Of a DNA stretch of 12,994 bases, positions 1 to 7,419 are shown one piece after another. Location: the NCBI GenBank assembly GCA_964503525.1, contig CAZCZY010000084.1:1-12994 (forward strand), in the 5' to 3' direction. The notes under the pieces are model-generated. The model was given only the letters and a program-made list of their open reading frames with translations. It was not told where the DNA came from and ran no database searches. This DNA comes from CAZCZY01 sp964503525. Its GTDB lineage: Bacteria > Patescibacteriota > JAUYIX01. Each line of letters begins with the position of its first letter. Position 1 is the stretch's first letter. A program made the position numbers and the translations under genes.

Positions 1-1894
1 AGTAATCCACGATCTCAAGGTTATTGTACTTGGGATTTTGGGGGTCACCGCCTTTTCCACGTTGCCAGGCTGTGCCATCTGGGACGATAAAGGCTCCTGC
101 TTCTTGGAGTTTTCCGTCGGGATAGACAAGTTTTGCGCCAACTGCCCCAACCCGTGGATGCTCATTAAAAACCGACACTAGAGGAACAAGCCAATCCTTT
201 GTAACAGTGACGTCATTATTCATGAACATCACATACTTGCCCTTTGCATGTTCAACCCCAATATTGTTGCCCTCGCCGAATCCTCTATTAACCCCGATGC
301 GCAACAATCGCGCAGGGCCTAGGTGTGGAATAATACGTGCAATGTGTTCAGGTCTACTTCCATTGTCAACAACGATCACCTCGAATGGAATGTCATGCGT
401 ATACTTCCAAATTGACTTTAAGCACGCAACTGTATACTCACTCTTATTATAGGCAAGCACAATAATCGACACGATGGGATTTCCAACCGAATACCATTGC
501 CAAGGTACCCCTCTGGTATAAATACTTTCTGGATTCGCCCTGGTTACCCTGCCCTCCTTCTCCCCGTATTGGATGAAGTGCACCAGTGGATTGATTCCAG
601 CTAGTGCAACATCGCTGTGTTTTTCCAAATAAAATGACGAGTCGAATTGTAAATTTGGATCAAGTCCGCGCGCTGCTCCAACCTCGACATAGTGCCGGAC
701 CGGATTCTTAATTGCCGCGGCAATGTCTGTGCATTGGGAAAGATAAAAAAGAGTCTCAAATTGGTTAGAGGCTTCTATCTTTTCCACTTCTTGCGTAATC
801 CTCCGAGATCTCTCCGACTGCTTATTACGCACTCTGCGGACATCACCAGGATGCATAATGAGCTCGAACCAGGATAGGCGCCTTTTTTCTAGGTCGTGCC
901 GATCTTCGACAGCGCCTGCTAAAACTTTCCGCAATTGCCTGCTCAAATCCTTAATTTTTTTATCACCTACTGCAAGTGCATCACGTAGTCCCTCTTCTTC
1001 CTTAATTAACATTTCGTTTTCGAACGATTTTTTTGATAATTCTAAAGCAAATTCTGAAGCAGCTTTTTTAGATTGCGAGGATTGATTATTGATATTTTGT
1101 CGCTTGCCTTTACCGATAACTTGTTCACCCAATAGTGTAAAGAGCGTACGAACATCCTGCCTTTCAGCTGGACTCGATTCAATCAAATTGCGAAGTTCGG
1201 GTGCAAAATTTGAACCAATGCCCAGCACTCCAAGGCCATGGCTATGCTCGAAATCAAATGAAGGGTACTTAGCAGACAACTCCTTCCACAGTTTCCAAAC
1301 TCCGAAGTTGTTTTCATAATGTTTGATGTCATGAAAGAGGACGACGGCTCTGCTGCTTAATTTTGGCAACCATAAATTGAAATCATGTTTTACCGATCCG
1401 TAGTCATGCAATCCATCGATATGAAGCAAATCAATACTTCTATCTTCAATTTTTCCGCTGGCATCATCGAATGATGAGCGGATAAGAGTCGAGAATGCAG
1501 AATAATGTGCCTCATTAAAGCGATTCACATCAACAAATACTTCCTCACCGTATAGCCCTGCCTGTTTATCTCCTTTCCAAGTATCAATGGCAAAGCATTT
1601 AGTGCTGCCCCCCTGCATTCTCACAGCCTGGCAAAATGCGAAGTAGGAATCTCCACGATGAGTGCCCAATTCGACAAAAAGACGTGGTTTCAGTTTTGTA
1701 ATGCACCAATACGCGAACGGAATGTGCCCATGCCATGACGCCACATCGGTAAGTCTTGTCGGAGCCGGCATTTCTGACTCCATTGTGCTTCGCATGTCGA
1801 ATAATTTTCCATGCGTATGCACGTCGCCAGTTGCATCCTTTTGCATGTTTGACCCGATGTCCCTGTCAGCAAATCGCGAGATATTTGAAGGCAT
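1..1894 (-). CDS. Multidomain SAM methyltransferase / glycosyltransferase family 2 protein (C-terminus cut by window edge)
   Basis: 631 residues are visible and the frame is still open at base 1. Residues about 50-230 form a class I SAM-dependent methyltransferase of the Methyltransf_24 type: motif I is VELGTHRGDSYFAFCQAV (74-91), followed by FAIDTWKGD (101-109), LLHIDGLHDY (156-165) and VVLFHDI (184-190). Residues about 275-375 are charged and coiled-coil-like. Residues 379-449 hold two copies of a 'FYL...DVA.AG.NPL.HY...G..EGR' repeat known from large bacterial glycosyltransferases. From about 474 a GT2 domain begins (VSIIVLAYN, VIVVDNGS, NRGFGEGNN, MFMNND at 556-561, the probable metal-binding motif); its end is off the window. 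The likely role is to add a sugar to a cytoplasmic glycan and to methylate it, perhaps as a cap; this is inferred. The start is the first ATG after an in-frame TAA; there is no clear Shine-Dalgarno, and in-frame ATGs at residues 17, 35, 38 and 42 are alternatives. The acceptor and methylated position cannot be read from sequence. Confidence 0.9.
   Translation of the reverse strand, partial: MPSNISRFADRDIGSNMQKDATGDVHTHGKLFDMRSTMESEMPAPTRLTDVASWHGHIPFAYWCITKLKPRLFVELGTHRGDSYFAFCQAVRMQGGSTKCFAIDTWKGDKQAGLYGEEVFVDVNRFNEAHYSAFSTLIRSSFDDASGKIEDRSIDLLHIDGLHDYGSVKHDFNLWLPKLSSRAVVLFHDIKHYENNFGVWKLWKELSAKYPSFDFEHSHGLGVLGIGSNFAPELRNLIESSPAERQDVRTLFTLLGEQVIGKGKRQNINNQSSQSKKAASEFALELSKKSFENEMLIKEEEGLRDALAVGDKKIKDLSRQLRKVLAGAVEDRHDLEKRRLSWFELIMHPGDVRRVRNKQSERSRRITQEVEKIEASNQFETLFYLSQCTDIAAAIKNPVRHYVEVGAARGLDPNLQFDSSFYLEKHSDVALAGINPLVHFIQYGEKEGRVTRANPESIYTRGVPWQWYSVGNPIVSIIVLAYNKSEYTVACLKSIWKYTHDIPFEVIVVDNGSRPEHIARIIPHLGPARLLRIGVNRGFGEGNNIGVEHAKGKYVMFMNNDVTVTKDWLVPLVSVFNEHPRVGAVGAKLVYPDGKLQEAGAFIVPDGTAWQRGKGGDPQNPKYNNLEIVDY
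548..760 (-). repeat. Two tandem copies of a GT-associated protein repeat
   Basis: Within the methyltransferase/GT2 protein, residues 379-411 (bases 760-662) and 417-449 (bases 646-548) align with each other. Both begin F-x-x-x-FYL, continue with (T/S)D(I/V)A, then NP(V/L)xH(Y/F), a Gly, and end near G(L/R). The second copy is closer to the common form, with DVALAGINPLVHF and GEKEGR. This unit occurs in multi-domain glycosyltransferases between catalytic domains. It may be a spacer or binding element; its function is not established. Confidence 0.75.
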
Positions 1895-1911
1895 AGTTGA
1901 GCATTGTTAGC

Positions 1912-2001
1912 TCATTTTAGGACGTAGGGCAAATCTTCTCTTCCTTTTTCGCGTATCATGCCGCAACTCTCGGCAAGCAGGCGGTGTGCGCTAATAATCA
2001 T
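1912..2001 (-). CDS. 29-residue mini-ORF between two glycan genes
   Basis: An ATG at 2001-1999 overlaps by one base the TAA stop of the upstream GT2 gene (TAATG). The frame runs 29 codons to a TGA at 1914-1912 and fills most of the otherwise empty 106-base gap before the methyltransferase/GT2 gene. The protein begins MIISAHRLLAESCG, is mixed and charged, and has no membrane segment, signal peptide or family motif that I recognise. A stop/start overlap is typical of translational coupling, so ribosomes could re-initiate here. It may equally be a decayed gene start or chance. I assign no function. Confidence 0.3.
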   Translation of the reverse strand: MIISAHRLLAESCGMIREKGREDLPYVLK

Positions 2002-2948
2002 TATTTTAGTCCAATGTAGGACATTCCTAATTGGTTATTTGCCCTGCAAAAGTCGCTATACCCCCGAAACATGGCGTATCTAAATGCTCTGTTCAACCAC
2101 ACGTATTGCAAGAATGAAAGAGGGTGATCACTTTTTCTCAATATTGTTGGTGCCATCCACCTGGTCAACAAGTGCGGCACGACGATGAAAATAAAGGGGT
2201 ATTTATTAAATGTGAACTGCGGCTGTAAATTTGGAAACTTGTCGAGAAAGTACGCAAGTGATCTACCCGCCATGCGCCTTTTTTTGATAAACAGCTGAAA
2301 GGTTGGATGATAATCGTGGAATGCTAGTGCCTGTTTACAAAAGATCATGGGCTCACCGTATGTTTCAAGACGATAGCCCAAATCAATATCCTCGACACCA
2401 TAAACAGTAAACCCCTCATCAAATCCTCCCGCTTTTAACAATGCTTCTTTGCGACAACTCACGTTGCCAGTATAAAAAAAATGATAACTGGTATTAGCGG
2501 GGTCTAATTTACTATATGTATTCTGCTCTTCGCTTTTGTGGAGGTACTTAAGAAATGGATCCCTGCTTCTTTCCCATGGGACTTCTAGATAACCAAGAAC
2601 ACTACCCACGTGAGTCTTGTGTGCATTCAGATGTTGCTCTATCAGGTTGTGCGAAGCTAAAATATCATCATCAATAAAAAGTACCAATTGCGTCTTTGCA
2701 AGCTTGATTCCAAGGTTGCGCGCTGCGCCCGCACCAGGTCTATCTTGGTATGCGTATGTAAGTGTGGGAAATTTGTTGCATAAAATTTTTGCAACCACTG
2801 CAGTATTATCGATGGAGCGATTGTCCACTAAGATCACCCTATAGCGCGTGTGACTAATGCTTTGACTAAAAATCCTTTCTAGTGTTTTAGGCAATCCTGC
2901 AGCACGATTATACGTGGGTATTACAACCGTAATCTCTGGGTGCGTCAT
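2001..2948 (-). CDS. Glycosyltransferase family 2
   Basis: A 315-residue GT-A fold enzyme that should transfer a sugar from a nucleotide donor in the cytoplasm. Visible motifs, in order: ITVVIPTYNR near the N-terminus (6-15), VILVDNRSIDNTA (38-50), the donor-side PGAGAARN (71-78), the metal-binding FIDDD (91-95), TGNVSCRKEAL (160-170), and the acceptor/base region YGVEDIDLGYR (183-193). A hydrophobic stretch at about 250-262 may contact the membrane. I chose the ATG at 2948 because it lies 1 nt after the stop of the upstream gene and puts VVIPTYN at the usual distance; in-frame ATGs at 2963 and 2978 would overlap the upstream gene by 14 or 29 nt. The donor sugar and linkage cannot be predicted. 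It sits between another GT2 gene and the mini-ORF. Confidence 0.92.
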   Translation of the reverse strand: MTHPEITVVIPTYNRAAGLPKTLERIFSQSISHTRYRVILVDNRSIDNTAVVAKILCNKFPTLTYAYQDRPGAGAARNLGIKLAKTQLVLFIDDDILASHNLIEQHLNAHKTHVGSVLGYLEVPWERSRDPFLKYLHKSEEQNTYSKLDPANTSYHFFYTGNVSCRKEALLKAGGFDEGFTVYGVEDIDLGYRLETYGEPMIFCKQALAFHDYHPTFQLFIKKRRMAGRSLAYFLDKFPNLQPQFTFNKYPFIFIVVPHLLTRWMAPTILRKSDHPLSFLQYVWLNRAFRYAMFRGYSDFCRANNQLGMSYIGLK

Positions 2949-2949
2949 A

Positions 2950-3888
2950 TTAGCGTCGTGCATGATAATCCCAACCATAAAACATAGTATGTCCAGAAGC
3001 AGGGTATCTAGATTGCTCTATCCTTCGAGAATAAATATGTGTTGTTTTCTTGAGCGCAGAAAGGATTGCCAGAAATATTTTACCCCTTTGTTCCCTGGTG
3101 ATATCACTTGAAAATATTGCAAGACTACTCATTCGAAAAAGATAACTGATGGCGGCACGCCACCCACTAAATATCGCCCTCATCATGAGGCCATTTCTCA
3201 AGCCGAAGTAGTATTCTCGCATTCCGCCCTTGATGCTTTTTATTCCTTGCATGTGTTGAACTTTTGCCAATGGCAGATACACACAACGATACCCACGCGA
3301 CCACATGCGCCAGGATAGGTCCACATCTTCAACATACATAAAGAATTTTTCATCAAATACACCTGTCCGATTTAGTGCGCTGCGGCGAATTAGAGTACAA
3401 GCACCACTACACCAACTTGTGTCATTACTTAAAGGGTCATAATACTTGGGATGCTCAATCGGTTGTTGCGCAGCTTCAACCATCCCAATTGCACGATCAT
3501 AGTCAGCCCGCTCTACAAGTAATTTGAGGCAATTTGGATGTATTTGGGTATCCGGGTTTAAGAGGAACACATACTTTGCCGTTGATACTCGCATTGCGCT
3601 ATTGCAGCCGGCCGCGAAGCCGCCGTTAAAATTTTTCCTTATTAGACTACGCGGCATCTCACTGAAGTTGTCCTTTAGTTGCTTGAAAGTACTATCAGTG
3701 GAGGCATTGTCTATTAAGAAAAAATGGAGGCGGTCCGCAGGATAATCAATTTTACGCGCCGCTCCTAAGTAATCTGCGACAACTTTTTCTGAGTTGTAAA
3801 AGACAGTGACAATATCAACTCTTGGCCATTGTCGCGTTTTATTGTCACTTCGGCTAATTGATCCTGGCATAAGCCTAGTAGCACTCAC
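2950..3888 (-). CDS. Glycosyltransferase family 2, WbbL/rhamnosyltransferase-like
   Basis: A 312-residue GT2 enzyme that should add a sugar to a growing cytoplasmic glycan. After a polar N-terminus of about 23 residues come VDIVTVFYNS (24-33), FLIDNASTDST (57-67), FNGGFAAGCNSA (87-98), LLNPDTQ (109-115, carrying the metal-binding Asp), CSGACTLIRRSAL (160-172) and FMYVEDVDLSWR (183-194). The NPDT and SGA..LIRR pattern is that of the WbbL/rhamnosyltransferase branch, but the sugar is not proven. The start is a GTG whose G is shared with the TAG stop of the ATPase gene (TAGTG), which implies translational coupling to the exporter. An internal ATG at residue 7 is the alternative start. The last 15 or so codons overlap possible longer starts of the next GT2 gene. 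Confidence 0.92.
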   Translation of the reverse strand: MSATRLMPGSISRSDNKTRQWPRVDIVTVFYNSEKVVADYLGAARKIDYPADRLHFFLIDNASTDSTFKQLKDNFSEMPRSLIRKNFNGGFAAGCNSAMRVSTAKYVFLLNPDTQIHPNCLKLLVERADYDRAIGMVEAAQQPIEHPKYYDPLSNDTSWCSGACTLIRRSALNRTGVFDEKFFMYVEDVDLSWRMWSRGYRCVYLPLAKVQHMQGIKSIKGGMREYYFGLRNGLMMRAIFSGWRAAISYLFRMSSLAIFSSDITREQRGKIFLAILSALKKTTHIYSRRIEQSRYPASGHTMFYGWDYHARR

Positions 3889-4616
3889 TATCTCGTACTG
3901 GCATTGTAAGCACTGATCACTTCACTCGGATCGCCACCCATTTTCTGAATACCATTTTCTAACCAAATAACTCGATCACTGAATTTTTGAACAGAATTTA
4001 AGTCATGACTGACAAAAATAATTGTTCGCTCCGCTGCCTTTAATTTTTCAAAGCGCTCAAAACACTTCTTCTGAAAACTGGCATCGCCTACTGCCAGCAC
4101 TTCATCAAATAACAATATAGGGGCATCACTCTGAATGGCTGTTGCAAACGCTAATCGCACATACATGCCAGAACTAAAGTTCCTGACTCTTGTATCAATA
4201 AATTTTTCCAGCTCAGAGAAGCGTACTATTTCATCAATACGTGCCCGAATTTGTTTCTTAGACATGCCTAATATTGCGGCGTATAAAAAAATGTTCTCCC
4301 TTGCTGTAAGATCACCATTGAACCCCACTCCAAGCTCTAGAAATGGGGAAATCTTATCGCGTACTATGACTCTACCAAGCGTTGGTCCATAAATACCGGC
4401 TATGAGTTTCAAAAGTGTCGACTTACCACAGCCGTTGGCACCAATAAATGAAACAAATTCCCCAGGCTTGATCTCAAGATTGATATCCCTAAGGGCATGG
4501 AATTGCTCAAATTTTTTTCTATTAAAAAGAGTGACTAGGCTTTCCTTGAAAGACCGGACGGGCTCGTGCGGAATCTTAAAGATTTTTGTTACTTTTTGGA
4601 TTTCAATGATTCCCAT
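3888..4616 (-). CDS. wzt: ABC transporter ATPase of the polysaccharide export type (Wzt/KpsT/TagH family)
   Basis: This 242-residue protein is the nucleotide-binding subunit that powers export of a lipid-linked polysaccharide or teichoic-acid-like polymer. Walker A is GANGCGKST (59-67), the signature region is VRNFSSGMYVRLA (144-156), Walker B is ILLFDEVLAVGD (167-178), and the switch His is H204 in FVSHD. FSSGM and DEVLAVGD are characteristic of this subfamily. The protein stops at about the end of the ATPase fold and lacks the C-terminal carbohydrate-binding extension of O9a-type Wzt proteins, so recognition of a modified chain end by that domain is not expected. The gene follows the permease gene by 5 nt; the permease ends in TAA and is followed at once by a TAG. 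The ATG has no evident Shine-Dalgarno. The gene symbol marks the family, not strict orthology. Confidence 0.95.
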   Translation of the reverse strand: MGIIEIQKVTKIFKIPHEPVRSFKESLVTLFNRKKFEQFHALRDINLEIKPGEFVSFIGANGCGKSTLLKLIAGIYGPTLGRVIVRDKISPFLELGVGFNGDLTARENIFLYAAILGMSKKQIRARIDEIVRFSELEKFIDTRVRNFSSGMYVRLAFATAIQSDAPILLFDEVLAVGDASFQKKCFERFEKLKAAERTIIFVSHDLNSVQKFSDRVIWLENGIQKMGGDPSEVISAYNASTR

Positions 4617-4621
4617 GACTA

Positions 4622-5380
4622 TTAGATATTCTCATTAATTGTGGCAGCGCGTGCTGTGTATATTAGATATCCAACTGTGAGAACAAACAGCGACACCAAA
4701 AACGTTAATATCGCACCGTTAAGACTAGGGGTTTGATACGAAACTAGTATCATCCGAGCTTCTTCGATAACTCTGAATACGGGATTGGCGTGTATTAGCG
4801 GCAAAAAGCGATTGGGCACAAATGAGATCGGATAAATTATCGGGGTGACCCAAAATCCTATCTGTAGCAGGATCTCCCATATGCTTGAAATGTCCCTTAG
4901 CCTCACAAAAATCGATGCCAAGGCGAAGGATACGCCTAGCGAAATCATGAAAATGTTTAATATTGCAATTGGTAAAAGAAAAAACGATTTCGAAATATGT
5001 GGATCTATAATCGCCAGAAAAATAAAGAATACTACAAGATTGAGCAGCAGGGTCAGCACGTTCGTAATGGCACTCGCCAACACTACTGCTCTCTTATCTA
5101 TATTGACCTTAGTAAGCAGGCCTGCCTTGTTGACGAGAGAGCCCATGCCGTTGATGGTTGCTTCACCAAAGTAATTCCAAATGAGAACACCAAGCAGCAG
5201 GAAAAGCGGATAATTTGGTACGTCAAAGCGAATAAAGATTGAGTACACTAAAAAGAGACTGCCAAAAATTGCCAGCGGCTTCAGTAACGACCATAAATAC
5301 CCCAAAACAGAGTTCTTATAACGAAGCTTGAAGTCTACGAGGGCCAGCTCTTTGATAAGCGAAAAATTCATGAAGGGCAT
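4622..5380 (-). CDS. wzm: ABC-2 type polysaccharide export permease (Wzm/TagG family)
   Basis: The membrane subunit paired with the ATPase encoded next to it. The N-terminal LRYKNSVLGYLWSLLKPL is the typical amphipathic entry and first-helix region of Wzm/TagG permeases. About six hydrophobic segments follow, with a conserved-looking FWVTPIIYPIS stretch before the last third and a NP(V) motif before the final helix, as is usual for the family. It should move a polyprenyl-linked glycan from the inner to the outer face of the cytoplasmic membrane. The ATG at 5380 gives 252 residues; a GTG at 5392 and an ATG at 5371 are also in frame, and none has a clear Shine-Dalgarno. A 36-48 nt gap separates it from the GT-C-like gene upstream. 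Its base composition is very AT-rich, about 28% GC in 4981-5040 by hand count. Confidence 0.93.
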   Translation of the reverse strand: MPFMNFSLIKELALVDFKLRYKNSVLGYLWSLLKPLAIFGSLFLVYSIFIRFDVPNYPLFLLLGVLIWNYFGEATINGMGSLVNKAGLLTKVNIDKRAVVLASAITNVLTLLLNLVVFFIFLAIIDPHISKSFFLLPIAILNIFMISLGVSFALASIFVRLRDISSIWEILLQIGFWVTPIIYPISFVPNRFLPLIHANPVFRVIEEARMILVSYQTPSLNGAILTFLVSLFVLTVGYLIYTARAATINENI

Positions 5381-5428
5381 ATTCAAGCACACCCATTACC
5401 ATCTTGACAAGCACGAAATATTGGCGAT

Positions 5429-6910
5429 CTATTTATTAATCACGCGATCATTTTGTGCAAGAACTTCGATAGATTGTTGCCCCTGTTGTCTATCGTAAAG
5501 CATGATCGAGTAGCTGCAAGCAAGAACAAATAGAGATGGCACCAAATGCAGAAAAACCCTATCGAGGGAAGTGGTTATATGCCAAGTGAGTTCATGTGGA
5601 CTTCTGACGTAAATCAGATAATAGACAAAGGCCTGGCCGAATACTAACAAAAGGGGGGCTGCACTCAATTTCGATTGCTTAATCTTTATGAGAGTAACAA
5701 AGATGGCGATGACTAGTAAGAGCGCTGGCAACAGACCCCAGCCCCAATGATCAAAGTTTGGAACTTCTTTAATAAACCATTGAGCCGTGTCAATCCCCCT
5801 AAAAAAATAATCTGAAACTGTCCTTTCTATAGGTATCAATAAGTCAACGCTGTACCCATTCTTCATTTTCAGTGATTGCCATGTTCCCACGGAGACGAGA
5901 ACCCCAGCTAGCATTACCAAAAATGGCATAAGACCACGAAGTATTCCCTTATTCACGGCGTGTTCATTGGGGATCTGAGGTTTCCTTAATGAAAGCACTG
6001 TCCAGACGGAAAAGAATAAATAAAGTATGAAGAATGGCACGCCTTCATTCTTAATGGTCATACCAATGCCACTGAACAGAAGCCCCAAGGTCAGCCACGA
6101 AATGCGCGTGTTTTTGTTTGAATCGGATAAGCCGATAAGCATCGAGCATCCTGCGGCTAAGAAATAGCTGGCTAATGGAATATCTGCTAAGCCAAGACCA
6201 GCAAACTCTAACAAAGTGCCGGCTGAAAGACATAATATTAATGACGGACCAACAAATAGGAGCGCGCGCCTTCTCCTAGGACCCAAGACACGTTCTATCG
6301 TGCCAGCAGCAACGACTAGAATTGCCCACCAATAGGCCACGTAAGATGCAGCCACGGGCTGCTCGGCAACTGCCCCGTACCAATTATAATGGCCAGCAAT
6401 AATTGCTGGAAAACCTAATGGGTAATCTTTATGTGCGGAGTTAAACAGATCGCTCTCGAAAAGTGTGTTTGGCACATGCGGTTCCACATATAGTGCCTTT
6501 GCTTTCATCATCCATATCATCTTGGCATCCCAGGACGTGAGTGGATAAAGAACCGAGTGCAAAACGACTGGCGCGACTATTATTAACGTCATTATTAATA
6601 CGACTAGAGCCGAGCCTCTGGGAATAATTCTCCAGACAAGACTGAACCCATACCGTCTGAGTGATAAAATGATACTTGTAATGCCAATTACTCCAAGTAT
6701 TACAACAACAATATTGCTGTATTCAAAGCCGTGAGCAAATATCAAGCTCGTCAATATCGCTCCAAAAAGGCCGATCCCTAATAAGAAAGAAATGCCAATT
6801 AGGAGCAAAGGGTTCAAACGCAAACGTTGTGCTGGCCAGATAACTATTCCTATCCCAAATATTGTTGTCAGAAGGAGCAGTAATAATGTTTTAAGAAGCA
6901 ATATTGTCAT
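5429..6910 (-). CDS. Polytopic membrane protein, probable GT-C fold glycosyltransferase
   Basis: A 493-residue protein with about ten or more hydrophobic helices, the first at 1-25. After the helix ending near 121 comes a polar loop starting PLTSWDAKMIWMMKAKALY (123-141), then KDYPLGFP (161-168). Placing D128 at the start of the first outer loop is typical of GT-C enzymes, where an acidic residue there is catalytic. Further GT-C-like signals are LADIPLASYF (241-250), TIKNEGVPF (285-293) and WHITTSLDRVFLHLVP (443-458). GT-C enzymes take sugar from polyprenyl-phosphate donors and act on the outer face of the membrane; the ALG5-like domain encoded two genes upstream could supply such a donor. 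The start overlaps the stop of the 170-residue protein gene (ATGA). I do not recognise a characterised ortholog, so the exact reaction is unknown. Confidence 0.72.
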   Translation of the reverse strand: MTILLLKTLLLLLLTTIFGIGIVIWPAQRLRLNPLLLIGISFLLGIGLFGAILTSLIFAHGFEYSNIVVVILGVIGITSIILSLRRYGFSLVWRIIPRGSALVVLIMTLIIVAPVVLHSVLYPLTSWDAKMIWMMKAKALYVEPHVPNTLFESDLFNSAHKDYPLGFPAIIAGHYNWYGAVAEQPVAASYVAYWWAILVVAAGTIERVLGPRRRRALLFVGPSLILCLSAGTLLEFAGLGLADIPLASYFLAAGCSMLIGLSDSNKNTRISWLTLGLLFSGIGMTIKNEGVPFFILYLFFSVWTVLSLRKPQIPNEHAVNKGILRGLMPFLVMLAGVLVSVGTWQSLKMKNGYSVDLLIPIERTVSDYFFRGIDTAQWFIKEVPNFDHWGWGLLPALLLVIAIFVTLIKIKQSKLSAAPLLLVFGQAFVYYLIYVRSPHELTWHITTSLDRVFLHLVPSLFVLACSYSIMLYDRQQGQQSIEVLAQNDRVINK

Positions 6911-7419
6911 CTATGTACATAAATAAAATACTGCTCACCGTTTATAATCTCGTAGTCAGAAGTGCTGAGCTGCAATGGCATCTCGGAAATAAAAGCGGTG
7001 CCCTTTTGCGCTTGACTCAGTTCCCTCTGTAGCTCGGAGGTATCAAATCGTAGTATTGAAGGCAGCTTGGGATACATCTCATACATTACTTCGAGCTCAA
7101 AGCGAGAAGGTGCCAGAGCGGAGTGTCCCACAACAGACACGCTCTCATATCCCAAGCTTTGCTCGGATCGAGATCTTAAGAATTCTCGAAGCCTATGAAA
7201 TGAGTCATGCCGTGACAATATTTCAGCCGAGGAAACCCTGACCACAAGTGACAACGTGTTTGGATACGCTGTATGTGCAATCCAGTAAAAGTAAAGCGAA
7301 GTATGCACTACCGCGATGATAGTGAGCATCGAGAACAAAATTGCCCGCAGAAATTGTCCGCCATCCTCAACATTTTTCATTTGCTCTCGTGAGTCTAGCC
7401 AATTTAGATACACGGTCAA
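6907..7419 (-). CDS. Unknown protein with one membrane helix
   Basis: I do not recognise this 170-residue protein. It has one clear hydrophobic segment at about 24-48, preceded by a short N-terminal tail and followed by about 120 soluble residues, probably outside the membrane. Features of the soluble part are MYPKLPSILRFD (115-126) and a C-terminal ending in EQYFIYVHR. The layout recalls the outer domain that follows the helices in some membrane glycosyltransferases, so it may act as a partner of the GT-C-like protein encoded directly behind it; this is inferred. The proposed start is a TTG overlapping the upstream TGA by 4 nt (TTGA), mirrored by an ATGA overlap at its own end. An in-frame ATG at 7380 with a GAG-rich stretch 4-5 nt upstream is a serious alternative and would shorten the N-terminus by 13 residues. 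Confidence 0.7.
   Translation of the reverse strand: MTVYLNWLDSREQMKNVEDGGQFLRAILFSMLTIIAVVHTSLYFYWIAHTAYPNTLSLVVRVSSAEILSRHDSFHRLREFLRSRSEQSLGYESVSVVGHSALAPSRFELEVMYEMYPKLPSILRFDTSELQRELSQAQKGTAFISEMPLQLSTSDYEIINGEQYFIYVHR

Noticed and set aside
1690..1872. Minus-strand 60-codon frame inside the methyltransferase gene
   Set aside because: It is out of frame with the conserved methyltransferase domain (VELGTHRGDS and HIDGLHDY motifs), which covers the same bases.
1959..1975. Hairpin TGCCG...CGGCA as a transcription terminator in the gap before the methyltransferase gene
   Set aside because: The 5-bp stem is weak and is followed by an A/G-rich stretch, not by T residues.
5404..5440. Plus-strand TTGACA near 5404 as an antisense promoter
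   Set aside because: No acceptable -10 box is found at 16-18 nt, and no plus-strand gene follows.
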